Source of the DNA: an uncultured Gammaproteobacteria bacterium
GTDB taxonomy: Bacteria; Pseudomonadota; Gammaproteobacteria; Acidiferrobacterales; CAJVXG01
DNA length: 23,893 nt
Assembly (NCBI GenBank): GCA_913009215.1
Contig: CAJVXG010000003.1
Coordinates: 1 to 23,893, forward strand
Reading direction: 5' to 3'
The notes below the pieces were generated by a model. The model saw only the letters and a list, made by a program, of their open reading frames with translations, was not told the origin of the DNA and made no database searches. Both the position numbers and the translations under genes were made by a program. Shown here piece by piece: positions 7,701-16,897 of this stretch (position 1 is the first letter of the stretch; every line of letters starts with the position of its first letter).

Positions 7701-8570
7701 TTACTTGTTTTGTTTTGTAATTAAAGCATCACGGGCGTGCTTGGCTCGTGAAAATATTTTAGACAAGGCGTCTCCATCACTATTCTTGATGGCATCACGG
7801 ATTTTCTTAAGGTCCTTCTGAAATCCATGAAGATTTTCCAATATGGCATCACGGTTGGCCAGGCAGATGTCCCGCCACATTTCCGGATCGCTGGAGGCTA
7901 TGCGGGTAAAATCGTGAAAGCCACCTGCGGCCAGATTAAAGATCTCTTCATAATCGTCTCTGCGTACCAGGCCCTCAACCAGGGCGTACGCCAGGACATG
8001 CGGTAAGTGGCTGGATGCCGCCAGTATTTGATCATGTTTGACGCTGTTCATCAGCAACACGTGCGCCCCTGTCTTTTGCCACATATTCTGTATCACGCTT
8101 ACCGCATTGGTGTCAGTGCCGGCTTCAGGGGTTAATATAACCTGATGCTGCCGGAACAACTCCGGAAAGGAATTAACTACTCCCGACTTCTCGGTACCGG
8201 CAATCGGGTGACCGGGGACAAAGCGACTGAAATGAACACCCAGGTTTTTTCTCGCAGCTTCCTGGATATTGTTTTTGACACTACCAACATCAGTCACTAT
8301 GGTTTTGTCCGGCAAAACATCGGCGAGCTGTGACAGAAAGTCTGCCACGGTCTCAACCGGTACGGCCAGCACCACAACATCGGCATCGGTCACAGCGTCC
8401 TTTATACTACTGGCGACACGATCAATAACATTGAGTTCCAGCGCCTGCTGCAGATGACTGATGGTCCGGCCAAACCCGGTAATATTTTGCACGGCATTTG
8501 CGGCACGCAGGGCCCGTGCCAGCGATCCGCCGATTAAGCCAACACCTATAATGGTTAAATTCTCTATCAC
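7701..8570 (-). CDS. tyrA: Prephenate/arogenate dehydrogenase
   Basis: TyrA oxidatively decarboxylates prephenate (or arogenate) toward tyrosine. The 289-residue protein begins with the NAD-binding motif IIGVGLIGGSLA (7–18). It also shows VTDVGSVK (92–99), the active-site loop PGHPIAGTEKSG (119–130, His121), SSHLPHVLAYAL (186–197) and FTRIASSDPEMW (221–232). It contains only the dehydrogenase part, with no chorismate mutase domain and no ACT domain, which fits the monofunctional class in this gene neighbourhood. The start is GTG at 8570, placed exactly before the first strand of the Rossmann fold; there is no clear Shine-Dalgarno. It lies 16 bases after hisC and 8 bases before aroA. Confidence 0.95.
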   Translation of the reverse strand: MIENLTIIGVGLIGGSLARALRAANAVQNITGFGRTISHLQQALELNVIDRVASSIKDAVTDADVVVLAVPVETVADFLSQLADVLPDKTIVTDVGSVKNNIQEAARKNLGVHFSRFVPGHPIAGTEKSGVVNSFPELFRQHQVILTPEAGTDTNAVSVIQNMWQKTGAHVLLMNSVKHDQILAASSHLPHVLAYALVEGLVRRDDYEEIFNLAAGGFHDFTRIASSDPEMWRDICLANRDAILENLHGFQKDLKKIRDAIKNSDGDALSKIFSRAKHARDALITKQNK

Positions 8571-8586
8571 AACTAAAATACCCGGA

Positions 8587-9687
8587 TCACTTAAGTACTT
8601 CGGACAATGCCTGTAAGAAACGCTTATTTTCCTGCTCCAGGCCTACCGTGACCCGAATATGGTTTGGCATATTATAGTTTGCCACCGGTCGCACGATGAC
8701 ACCATAATGCAATAAGGCATCATAAACGGCTGCGCCTTTTTGCTGCACATCGACAGCCACAAAATTCGCTACCGACGGTATGGAACGCAAACCCATGGCA
8801 TCAAATCCGTTCTGCAATTGTTGCAATCCCGCCCGATTTAGTTTCACAGTTTCATTCAGGTGGGCGTCATCACTCAAAGCGGCGAGTGCGGCATCCTGGG
8901 CAACGGAATTAACATTGAAGGGTTGTCTTACCCGGTTCAATAAATCGGCAATACCGGCATGAGACAGGCTATAGCCGACACGCAATCCGGCCAGACCATA
9001 GGCCTTGGAGAAGGTGCGCGTTACCACCAGGTTATCAAATTCACCAAGCCATTTACTACTGTCCGGGTAGGCATTATTTTCGACATAATCAAAATAGGCC
9101 TCATCGATAACCACCAGCACCTGCTCCGGCACATGCTGTATAAATTTATATAAAGCGTCTTTGTCCAACCAGGTACCGGTCGGGTTATTGGGATTGGCTA
9201 TAAATATTAATTTTGTAACATCGGTAATCGCATCAGAAATGGCTTCAAGATCATAGCCCCAGTCTTTGGCGGGCGTCACCACCGCCCTGGCGCCCACGGC
9301 CTGGGTCACAATCGGATATACGGCAAAGGCGTGCTCTGAAAATATGACTTCGTGCTCCGGCGCCACAAAGGCACGTGCCAGCAATTCCAGGATGTCATTG
9401 GAACCATTACCTACGGTGATACAGCGTTCATCCACACCATGTTTGGTCGCCAGAGCCTGCTTCAGATCAAAACAGCCGCCCTCCGGATATCGCGCCAGAC
9501 TACGCAGTGCTTGCCGTGCCGCCTTTATCGCCAGCGGGCCTGGGCCCAGGGGGTTTTCATTACTGGCCAGTTTAATAGCGTTCGAGACCCCGTACTCACG
9601 CTCCAGTGCGGCGACTGGTTTACCCGGTAGATAGGGGTGCAGGGCCTGCACACCGGGTAAGGCCAACGATGAAAATTTATTGGCCAT
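8587..9687 (-). CDS. hisC: Histidinol-phosphate/aromatic aminotransferase (HisC2-type)
   Basis: This is a class I/II PLP aminotransferase of the HisC family. The 366-residue protein shows LASNENPLGPGP (40–51), ANPNNPTGTW (164–173), VIDEAYFDY (193–201), TFSKAYGLAGLRVGY (225–239, PLP-binding Lys228) and a C-terminal HIRVTVG (343–349). The sequence alone supports histidinol-phosphate aminotransferase; its place between pheA and tyrA, away from other his genes, suggests that it also or mainly transaminates aromatic keto acids or prephenate, as proposed for such HisC2 copies. Its ATG overlaps the TAA stop of pheA by one base (TAATG), so translation is probably coupled. Confidence 0.93.
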   Translation of the reverse strand: MANKFSSLALPGVQALHPYLPGKPVAALEREYGVSNAIKLASNENPLGPGPLAIKAARQALRSLARYPEGGCFDLKQALATKHGVDERCITVGNGSNDILELLARAFVAPEHEVIFSEHAFAVYPIVTQAVGARAVVTPAKDWGYDLEAISDAITDVTKLIFIANPNNPTGTWLDKDALYKFIQHVPEQVLVVIDEAYFDYVENNAYPDSSKWLGEFDNLVVTRTFSKAYGLAGLRVGYSLSHAGIADLLNRVRQPFNVNSVAQDAALAALSDDAHLNETVKLNRAGLQQLQNGFDAMGLRSIPSVANFVAVDVQQKGAAVYDALLHYGVIVRPVANYNMPNHIRVTVGLEQENKRFLQALSEVLK

Positions 9688-10769
9688 TAGAGGACGGCCT
9701 TGGGATAGGAGCCAAGCAGTTTTACAAAGGCCGTTCTTTCACCAAGGGCATCAACGGCCTGCCGAACATTATCGTGTTGTATGTGGCCATCAATATCCAG
9801 AAAGAAAACATACTCCCAAAGTCCCTGACGTGACGGCCGCGACTCAATGCGAGTCAGGTTTATTTTATGTCTGGACATGGGTTCGAGCAGATCGAACAAA
9901 GCCCCGGGTTTATTATTACTGGAAATCAGTAAGGTCGTTTTGTCATTCTCGCCCGGTAAGGCCTCCATCGTGCCAATCACCAGAAAACGCGTGGTATTGT
10001 CCGGATGGTCCTCGATATTCTCGACGATAACATCAAGCCCATAAATTTGTGCCGCTGAATCGCTGGCAATGGCCGCACTATTCTTTTTACCTGCCGCAAT
10101 CCGGGCTGCCTCGGCATTGCTGCCCACCGCCTCTCGTTCTACTTTGGGCAAATTGGCATCAAGCCATTCACGGCATTGCGCCAGTGATTGCTGGTGCGAA
10201 TAGATTTTCTTGACAGCATCAATATCAACTGCCTTGCTCATCAAGTGATGATGCACACGAAGTTCTACCTCACCACAGATTTTCAGTGATGAGTTCATGA
10301 ACATATCCAGGGTATGGTTGATGACACCTTCCGTAGAATTCTCGATGGGCACGACGCCGAAGTGAGTGTTACCCGATTCAACTTCACGGAATACCTCATC
10401 GATAGCGCCTAACGGTACGGTCTCAATAGAATGTCCGAAGTGTTTTAACGCCGCTTCCTGCGTAAAGGTCCCTTCCGGCCCCAGAAAAGCAATTTTCATC
10501 GGAGATTCCAGCGCCAGGCAAGCCGACATGATTTCCCGAAACAGCCGGGCCACTTCCTCATTGGACAATGGCCCATGGTTGCGTTTCAGCACCTGGCGTA
10601 ATACATCGGCTTCGCGCTCCGGTCGATAGTAGGAACTGTCACCGGATGCGGATTTGATTCTGGCAACTTCCTGGGCACAACGGGCACGATCACTAATGAG
10701 CTCCTGAAGTTTTTCATCCAGGGCATCAATTTGTTGTCGCAAGCTTGTCAGCTTGTCGTCGTCGCTCAA
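9687..10769 (-). CDS. pheA: Bifunctional chorismate mutase/prephenate dehydratase (P-protein)
   Basis: PheA turns chorismate into prephenate and then phenylpyruvate, the precursor of phenylalanine. The 360-residue protein has an AroQ chorismate mutase domain (about 5–85), a prephenate dehydratase domain (about 91–270, with FLGPEGTFTQEA at 95–106, PIENSTEG at 141–148 and the catalytic TTRF at 259–262), and a C-terminal ACT domain (about 277–355) with ESRPS (309–313), the phenylalanine-binding motif. Feedback inhibition by phenylalanine is therefore likely. The start is TTG at 10769: an in-frame stop lies six codons upstream, and AGAGGG stands 8 bases before the TTG. The nearby ATG is out of frame and stops after three codons. 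Confidence 0.97.
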   Translation of the reverse strand: MSDDDKLTSLRQQIDALDEKLQELISDRARCAQEVARIKSASGDSSYYRPEREADVLRQVLKRNHGPLSNEEVARLFREIMSACLALESPMKIAFLGPEGTFTQEAALKHFGHSIETVPLGAIDEVFREVESGNTHFGVVPIENSTEGVINHTLDMFMNSSLKICGEVELRVHHHLMSKAVDIDAVKKIYSHQQSLAQCREWLDANLPKVEREAVGSNAEAARIAAGKKNSAAIASDSAAQIYGLDVIVENIEDHPDNTTRFLVIGTMEALPGENDKTTLLISSNNKPGALFDLLEPMSRHKINLTRIESRPSRQGLWEYVFFLDIDGHIQHDNVRQAVDALGERTAFVKLLGSYPKAVL

Positions 10770-10777
10770 TCGGTCAT

Positions 10778-10783
10778 CCCTCT
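10778..10783 (-). promoter_or_regulatory. Shine-Dalgarno AGAGGG for the pheA TTG start
   Basis: AGAGGG is 8 bases before TTG at 10769. With the in-frame stop just upstream it leaves TTG as the only sensible start. Confidence 0.7.
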
Positions 10784-10800
10784 GTTATTTTTTTACCAGG

Positions 10801-11964
10801 CTATATGATACGCACCATCGTGACGCCATCAATAGCAGATACTTCATCCTTGACGGTGTCAGGAATAGCACTGTCTACGTCCACGACAGTATAAGCCAGC
10901 TCACCTTGTGAACGATTAACCATATCATGAATATTCAGCTTTGCATTGGCCATGGCCGTGGAAATCTGGCCCAACATATTGGGCACATTGGCATTGGCGA
11001 TAACCATGCGGTAATCAGACTCTCGCGGTGCAATAACTTCCGGAAAATTGACTGAATTACGAATATTGCCATTTAGTAGATAGTCCATAACCTGATTAGC
11101 CACCATAATGGCGCAATTTTCTTCGGCCTCTCTGGTCGAGGCGCCAAGATGGGGAAGCGCAATGACCCTGGGGTGGTCCTTGATCAGGTTATTCGGGAAA
11201 TCGCAGACATAAGCGTGCACCTTTCCGGTCTCCAGCCCCTGCATAACCGCTTCATCGTCAACAATACCATTGCGGGCAAAATTCAGGATAGTGACACCGT
11301 CACGCATCAAACCCAGTGACTCGGTATTAATAATATTCTTCGTCGCATCAATCAATGGTACATGAAAGGTAATGAAATCCACCTGTCGTAACAAATCATC
11401 AACACTGGTCGCCTTATTCACCGCGGCAGACAATTGCCATGCCCCCTCAACGGTCAAACCAGGATCATAACCAACAACCTTCATACCCAGTTGTAAGGCA
11501 ATATTGGCCACACTGCGGCCAATGGCGCCCAGACCTACCACACCCAGGGTACGCCCCGGCAATTCAAAGCCGGCATAATTTTTCTTGCCCGCCTCTACTG
11601 CCTTGTTGATGACGTCGTCTTTGCCTTCCAGGCTGCGGGAATATTCCCACGCCGGGCAAATATTACGACATGCCAGCAACAAACCGGCAACGACCAGTTC
11701 CTTAACGGCATTGGCATTGGCGCCCGGTGCATTAAAAACCGGTATGCCCCTGGCACTCATCTTGTCTACCGGGATATTGTTAACACCGGCGCCGGCACGA
11801 CCTACCGCCAACAACGACTCCGGTATTTCCATATCGTGCATCTTGTAAGAGCGCAATAAAATGGCATCCGGATTTTTAATATCAGCGCCGGTTTCAAAAT
11901 CGGAATCCGGCAAACGCTCCAACCCCTTGTTGGAAATATTATTTAATGTCTGGACTTTAAACAC
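10801..11964 (-). CDS. serA: D-3-phosphoglycerate dehydrogenase-like protein, short ACT-domain type
   Basis: This NAD-dependent 2-hydroxyacid dehydrogenase most likely oxidises 3-phosphoglycerate, the first step of serine synthesis; serC, the second step, is directly upstream. The 387-residue protein has the nucleotide motif GVVGLGAIGRS (141–151), the catalytic Arg231 in FARNGIVDDEA, His272 in PHLGAST, and a C-terminal ACT domain (about 318–387) that may sense serine. The usual catalytic Glu in a DVFxxEP segment is not seen; residues 254–258 read CDFPN. Similar CDFP/TDFP variants occur, from memory, in other short SerA proteins. The start is GTG at 11964, 5 bases after the serC stop, with only a weak AAGG upstream. 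No homologue sits here in Pseudomonas. Confidence 0.88.
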   Translation of the reverse strand: MFKVQTLNNISNKGLERLPDSDFETGADIKNPDAILLRSYKMHDMEIPESLLAVGRAGAGVNNIPVDKMSARGIPVFNAPGANANAVKELVVAGLLLACRNICPAWEYSRSLEGKDDVINKAVEAGKKNYAGFELPGRTLGVVGLGAIGRSVANIALQLGMKVVGYDPGLTVEGAWQLSAAVNKATSVDDLLRQVDFITFHVPLIDATKNIINTESLGLMRDGVTILNFARNGIVDDEAVMQGLETGKVHAYVCDFPNNLIKDHPRVIALPHLGASTREAEENCAIMVANQVMDYLLNGNIRNSVNFPEVIAPRESDYRMVIANANVPNMLGQISTAMANAKLNIHDMVNRSQGELAYTVVDVDSAIPDTVKDEVSAIDGVTMVRII

Positions 11965-11969
11965 TTTTT

Positions 11970-13055
11970 CTAACCTTTTTTTGTTTTAAATTGTTGCATA
12001 AAATCAATCAACGCATCAATACCGGGTTCCGGCATGGCGTTATAAATACTGGCACGCATACCGCCAACCGAACGATGCCCCTTTAGCTGTACCAACCCTG
12101 CCTCAGTGGCCAGTTGCAGGAATTCCTTGTCCAAAGCATCATCGTGCAGTTGAAAAGGAATATTCATCCAGGAACGACAATTTTTATCGACCTTGTTGAC
12201 ATAAAACCCGCCAGAATGATCAATAAACCGGTACAGTTTATCCGACTTGCGCTGATTGATTTCCGCCATAGCCGTCAGACCGCCATTACCCTGAATCCAT
12301 TGGAACACCAACCCCGCCATATACCAGGCAAATGTTGGTGGTGTGTTATACATGGACTGGCTATCGGCATAGGTCTGATAATTCATCATGCTTGGCGTCG
12401 TGTCTTTCGCAACACCCAACAGATCATCACGAATAATAACAACAGTCAGGCCCGCCGGCCCGATATTCTTTTGGGCGCCGGCATAGATAACACCGTAACG
12501 ACTGACATCAATGGGACGCGACAGGATGGTCGATGACATATCCGCTACCAATGGCACCCCTGCCGTATCCGGTATGGAATGAAATTCCACTCCGGCAATA
12601 GTCTCGTTAGGCGTGTAATGCACGTATGCCGCATCCTTGTTGAGCTGCCACTCCGAATACTCCGGAATACTGGTATAGCCTTTACCTTCGGTACTGGCGG
12701 CAACACTGACGTTACAGAATCGTTTCGCTTCAGTGATGGCCTTTTTAGACCAATGTCCCGTATGGATATAATCGGCGCTATTCTTGTCACCAAGTAGATT
12801 TAAAGGCGCCATGGAAAAATGCATGGAGGCACCGCCCTGCATAAACAATACTTTGTAGTTGTCCGGAATGGCCATCAGGCTTCGCAAGTCGGCCTCTGCC
12901 TGCTGCGCTATCGACGTGAACTCCTTGCCGCGGTGACTCATCTCCATAACTGAAATGCCCCTGCCATGCCAGTCCAGCAACTCTTCTTTGGCTCTGGACA
13001 AAACAGCTTCAGGCAATACAGCCGGGCCGGGGCTGAAATTAAATACTCTCGCCAT
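11970..13055 (-). CDS. serC: Phosphoserine aminotransferase
   Basis: SerC transaminates 3-phosphohydroxypyruvate to phosphoserine and also acts in pyridoxal phosphate synthesis. The 361-residue PLP enzyme shows FNFSPGPAVLP (5–15), MEMSHRG (37–43), FMQGGASMHF (71–80), the PLP-lysine loop YAGAQKNIGPAG (191–202, Lys196) and the C-terminal GGMRASIYNA. Length matches the family. ATG at 13055 has only a weak GGA upstream. It lies 17 bases after gyrA and just before the serA-like gene, so the first two steps of serine synthesis are encoded side by side. Confidence 0.97.
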   Translation of the reverse strand: MARVFNFSPGPAVLPEAVLSRAKEELLDWHGRGISVMEMSHRGKEFTSIAQQAEADLRSLMAIPDNYKVLFMQGGASMHFSMAPLNLLGDKNSADYIHTGHWSKKAITEAKRFCNVSVAASTEGKGYTSIPEYSEWQLNKDAAYVHYTPNETIAGVEFHSIPDTAGVPLVADMSSTILSRPIDVSRYGVIYAGAQKNIGPAGLTVVIIRDDLLGVAKDTTPSMMNYQTYADSQSMYNTPPTFAWYMAGLVFQWIQGNGGLTAMAEINQRKSDKLYRFIDHSGGFYVNKVDKNCRSWMNIPFQLHDDALDKEFLQLATEAGLVQLKGHRSVGGMRASIYNAMPEPGIDALIDFMQQFKTKKG

Positions 13056-13072
13056 AAATAATATTCCGTAAA

Positions 13073-15640
13073 TTAAATATCAGAACTGATCGTGCCTTCC
13101 TGGGTTTCGGCAACCATATCAAGGCCCACCAGGGTTTCATTTTCATTAAGTTCTATCAGGCGAACACCTTGTGTGTTTCTGCCCATGGTACTGATCTCAT
13201 TGGTGTACATGCGTATCAGGGTACCGCCATCGCTGATGAGCATAACCTCGGTTGATTCATTGGTCAGACAGGCACTAACAACATTCCCGTTACGCGAATT
13301 AACCTGTATGGAGATAACACCACGCCCACCACGCCCGCGCGTTGGATAATCCGACAGCAAGGTTCGCTTACCATAGCCATGGCTGGTCGCAGTCAACACC
13401 GACGTTTCTTCTGCCATGCCCGGTGGCACAATGATCAGGGATACCACGGTCTGCTTGTCTCGAAGCTCGATACCACGTACGCCCTTGGCGGTACGACCCA
13501 TGACGCGTACGTCTTTCTCATTAAAACGCACGACCTTGCCACCATCGGAAAACAATATGATATCGCTCTGACCATTGGTCAACTCAACACCGATCAACCG
13601 ATTACCGGCCTCCAGATTAACGGCAATAATGCCGCTGGCGCGTGGTCGGGAAAATTCAGTCAAGGCTGTTTTCTTTACCGTACCTTCCGAAGTCGCCATA
13701 AAGACATGCATACCTTCTGCAAATCCCCTCACCGGAAGGATGGCATTAATCTGTTCCTGGTTGCTTAATGGCAATAAATTAACAATCGGTTTGCCACGGG
13801 CGCCACGACCGGATTGTGGAATCTCATAAACCTTCAACCAGTACACCTTACCGCTACTGGAGAAGCACAAAATAGTATCGTGCGTATTGACCACAAACAG
13901 CTTATCGACAAAATCTTCCTGCTTGGTGCGGGTGGCCATTTTTCCTTTACCGCCGCGACGCTGGGCACGATAGTCGCCTAATGGCTGCGATTTGATATAG
14001 CCCTCATGAGACAAGGTCACAACGACGTCTTCTTCCTCGATCAGATCTTCCGTACTAAGATCAATACGACTTTGGAGTATTTCGGTGCGACGCTTATTAC
14101 CGTACTGATCACGGATTGCCGTCAATTCATCCTGGATTTCATGTTTCAACCGATCCGGGCTTTGCAGAATCTCCAGCAGGTCCTCAATCCTGTCGAGCAC
14201 CTCAACATATTCCTTGCGAATCTTGTCCTGCTCCAGCCCGGTCAGGCGATGCAACCGCATATCCAGAATGGCTTGTGCCTGGGCATCCGACAACTTATAT
14301 CCCTTGTCTGTCAGGCCGTAGATAGCGGCCAGGCCTTCCGGCCGTGAGATATCACTCTCGGTCTTTTGCAACATCCGGTCTACCACTTTTGATGGCCATG
14401 TTTCTTTCATCAAAGATACCTTGGCCGTTGCCGGGTCTCCGGCGGCCTTGATCAAGGCAATAACGCGATCAATATTTTCCAGGGCAACGGCCAACCCTTC
14501 CAGGGTGTGGGCGCGTTCCCGGGACTTACGTAAATCAAACATAGTGCGGCGCGTAACCACTTCACGGCGATGCCGCACAAAAGCCTCGAGCAATTCCTTG
14601 AGATTGAAGATTCGTGGCTGACCGTCGGTCAGCGCTACCATGTTGATACCAAACACACTCTGCATCGCGGTATGCTGGTAGAGATTATTCAGTATGACCT
14701 CGGCATTCATACCACGCTTTAACCGAATGACCATACGCATACCGGATTTGTCGGATTCATCCCGAAGTTCAGAGATACCTTCCAGCACCCCCGACTTGAC
14801 CAGATTGGCAATCTTCTCCAGCAGGCGCGCCTTGTTGACCTGGTAAGGCAATTCTTTAACGGCAATCGTGTGCCGGTCGCGTTTTTCATCGGTCTCGATA
14901 TCGACACGGGCACGAACGTATATCTTGCCGCGCCCTGTCTGGTAGGCTTCTCGAATGCCCTTGTTACCATTAATAATGGCGGCGGTCGGAAAGTCAGGAC
15001 CGGGTAAATGCTGCATTAATTCACTAACGCCTATGTCCGCATTATCAATTAATGCGAGACAGGCATTAACCACTTCGACCAGATTATGCGGCGGGATATT
15101 GGTGGCCATACCCACAGCGATACCGGAAGAACCATTGACCAGAAGATTGGGAATCCTGGCCGGCATCACCGTCGGCTCGTGTTCACTGCCATCGTAGTTC
15201 TCGGCAAAATCTACCGTTTCTTTTTCCAGGTCCGCCAGCACTTCCGAGGCGATACGGGCCATTCGGATTTCGGTATAGCGCATGGCTGCCGGGGCATCGC
15301 CATCGACGGAACCAAAGTTTCCCTGACCGTCAATCAGCGGATGACGCATGGAAAAATTCTGCGCCATGCGAACAATAGTGTCGTATACCGCCGTGTCGCC
15401 GTGCGGATGGTATTTACCAATGACATCACCAACGATACGTGCCGACTTCTTATAAGACTTGTTCCAGCTGTTATTGAGAACGTGCATGGCGTACAACACA
15501 CGACGGTGCACCGGCTTCAAACCATCGCGCACATCGGGCAAGGCACGACCGACGATGACGCTCATCGCATAGTCCAGATAGGACTGACGCATCTCGTCTT
15601 CCAGGTTTACTGGAATCGTCTCTTTTGCAAATTTTTCCAT
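13073..15640 (-). CDS. gyrA: DNA gyrase subunit A
   Basis: GyrA is the DNA-cutting and rejoining subunit of gyrase, which introduces negative supercoils. The 855-residue protein begins with the conserved breakage–reunion domain; the active Tyr122 lies in AAMRYTEIR. The quinolone region reads HPHGDTAVYD, giving Thr83 and Asp87; Thr83 is the normal residue in Pseudomonas too. The GyrA box QRRGGKG (560–566) that marks gyrase rather than topoisomerase IV is intact, followed by the six-bladed C-terminal DNA-wrapping domain. The acidic tail is short, about 20 residues less than in E. coli. The ATG at 15640 lacks a Shine-Dalgarno. A possible −10 (TAGAAT, 15689–15694) has no good −35 partner. Confidence 0.98.
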   Translation of the reverse strand: MEKFAKETIPVNLEDEMRQSYLDYAMSVIVGRALPDVRDGLKPVHRRVLYAMHVLNNSWNKSYKKSARIVGDVIGKYHPHGDTAVYDTIVRMAQNFSMRHPLIDGQGNFGSVDGDAPAAMRYTEIRMARIASEVLADLEKETVDFAENYDGSEHEPTVMPARIPNLLVNGSSGIAVGMATNIPPHNLVEVVNACLALIDNADIGVSELMQHLPGPDFPTAAIINGNKGIREAYQTGRGKIYVRARVDIETDEKRDRHTIAVKELPYQVNKARLLEKIANLVKSGVLEGISELRDESDKSGMRMVIRLKRGMNAEVILNNLYQHTAMQSVFGINMVALTDGQPRIFNLKELLEAFVRHRREVVTRRTMFDLRKSRERAHTLEGLAVALENIDRVIALIKAAGDPATAKVSLMKETWPSKVVDRMLQKTESDISRPEGLAAIYGLTDKGYKLSDAQAQAILDMRLHRLTGLEQDKIRKEYVEVLDRIEDLLEILQSPDRLKHEIQDELTAIRDQYGNKRRTEILQSRIDLSTEDLIEEEDVVVTLSHEGYIKSQPLGDYRAQRRGGKGKMATRTKQEDFVDKLFVVNTHDTILCFSSSGKVYWLKVYEIPQSGRGARGKPIVNLLPLSNQEQINAILPVRGFAEGMHVFMATSEGTVKKTALTEFSRPRASGIIAVNLEAGNRLIGVELTNGQSDIILFSDGGKVVRFNEKDVRVMGRTAKGVRGIELRDKQTVVSLIIVPPGMAEETSVLTATSHGYGKRTLLSDYPTRGRGGRGVISIQVNSRNGNVVSACLTNESTEVMLISDGGTLIRMYTNEISTMGRNTQGVRLIELNENETLVGLDMVAETQEGTISSDI

Positions 15641-15741
15641 CGTAGAGGAGTTACACCAGGGTGAGCCAAAACGTTAAATTTCAGGGAAATTCTACCACGT
15701 TCCCGGACATAAGCCGATAGCAACCAGGGATGGGGGACCGC

Positions 15742-15764
15742 AAAAATACCTGTGTTGGCAACAG
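15742..15764 (-). terminator. Weak candidate terminator after mtnA
   Basis: Just after the mtnA stop the minus strand can form a 4 bp stem (CTGT with ACAG, or an inner alternative), followed by TATTTTT. The stem is short and the case is weak, so some read-through from mtnA into gyrA is possible. Confidence 0.3.
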
Positions 15765-15766
15765 AC

Positions 15767-16837
15767 CTAATCGGCCATCAAGCGAGCCACTTTCTCCGGG
15801 TCGGGCTGTTCGATCACGCCCTTTTCGGTAACGATGACATCCACCAGCGCTGCCGGGGTCACATCAAACACCGGGTTCCAGGCACTGATAAATGAACTCG
15901 TTACTCCCGAAGCATTCAATATCTCACCGGCATCCCGCTTTTCTATGGGAATGTCTTCACCAGTGGCCGTCTCCATGGCAATAGTGCTGGTTGGTGCGGC
16001 CACCATAAACCGGACTCCATGATGCTTCGCCGCTACCGCCAACGCATAGGTCCCGATCTTGTTGGCGACATCGCCATTGGCGGCAATGCGATCAGAGCCA
16101 ACAATGACCCAGTCCACTTGTCGTTGCTGCATCAAAAATGAGGCGGCGCCATCGACCAGGACTTGTACCGGGATACCCTCTTGCTCCAGCTCCCAAGCCG
16201 TCAGTCGTGCGCCCTGCAACCAGGGTCGTGTTTCATCAGCGAAAACCTGTTTGACTTTGCCAAGGGCGTAGGCGCTACGAATGACACCAATAGCAGTGCC
16301 ATAACCGCCGGTCGCCAGGGCCCCGGCATTACAATGCGTCAATACCACACTGCCTTTCCCAAGATAGCCGGCACCGAATGCACCGATAGTACGGTTGGCC
16401 GCAATATCCCCGGCATGAATCTGTTTGGCAACGTTCAACAGGGAGGCAACGGCATCGGTGTCCATGACGCCGATATCCCGCAGCACAGTGCGCATCTGTT
16501 CTATGGCCCAATGCAGATTGATGGCCGTGGGCCTGGCCTCGGCCAACATCCTGATTTCATTCTCCAGAGGCTGCTGCCAGTGTTCAGGATGCTGTTGCTG
16601 GCAGAGTTGCGCCCCCAGTACAACGGCATAAGCCGCAGTAATGCCGATGGCCGGGGCACCACGCACCACCATATCGGTAATCGCCTGCGCCACCTCAGGA
16701 ATGCTGTTCAATATCAGGTGGTCGGTTCGGCCAGGCAGATAGCGTTGATCCAGCAGCTTTAATCCGCCATCGATCCACTCAATCGGGCGCACAGTGTCGA
16801 ATGCTATTTCGGTCGTTATGCTGCTTACTATGTTCAT
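15767..16837 (-). CDS. mtnA: Methylthioribose-1-phosphate isomerase
   Basis: MtnA isomerises 5-methylthioribose 1-phosphate to methylthioribulose 1-phosphate in methionine salvage. The 356-residue protein belongs to the eIF2B-like family and shows RGAPAIGI (85–92 of the longer frame), THCNAGALATGGYGTA with the catalytic Cys169, and GSDRIAANGDVANKIGT with the catalytic Asp249. The start was set at ATG 16837, where homologous proteins begin (near TVRPIEW); longer in-frame starts at 16867 and 16915 add unconserved sequence. No Shine-Dalgarno precedes it, and a perfect TATAAT lies 9 bases upstream, suggesting a nearly leaderless mRNA. It diverges from the receiver gene at 16939. Confidence 0.94.
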   Translation of the reverse strand: MNIVSSITTEIAFDTVRPIEWIDGGLKLLDQRYLPGRTDHLILNSIPEVAQAITDMVVRGAPAIGITAAYAVVLGAQLCQQQHPEHWQQPLENEIRMLAEARPTAINLHWAIEQMRTVLRDIGVMDTDAVASLLNVAKQIHAGDIAANRTIGAFGAGYLGKGSVVLTHCNAGALATGGYGTAIGVIRSAYALGKVKQVFADETRPWLQGARLTAWELEQEGIPVQVLVDGAASFLMQQRQVDWVIVGSDRIAANGDVANKIGTYALAVAAKHHGVRFMVAAPTSTIAMETATGEDIPIEKRDAGEILNASGVTSSFISAWNPVFDVTPAALVDVIVTEKGVIEQPDPEKVARLMAD

Positions 16838-16846
16838 GTTGGAGGC

Positions 16847-16852
16847 ATTATA
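16847..16852 (-). promoter_or_regulatory. Perfect TATAAT −10 element upstream of mtnA
   Basis: TATAAT on the minus strand ends 9 bases before the mtnA ATG. A start site 6–8 bases downstream would fall 1–3 bases before the ATG. No good −35 is visible at 16–18 bases spacing. Confidence 0.4.
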
Positions 16853-16897
16853 CCCGAGGTGCGTCATCGAAAATAATTGGCGGAAAATTTGCTGATC

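Noticed and set aside
7701..8570. GTG start of tyrA as a sign of a truncated gene
   Set aside because: The protein is full length for the monofunctional family, and the Rossmann strand begins right after the start.
13073..15640. Thr at GyrA position 83 as a quinolone-resistance mutation
   Set aside because: Thr83 is the normal residue in Pseudomonas and relatives and Asp87 is unchanged, so it does not show acquired resistance.
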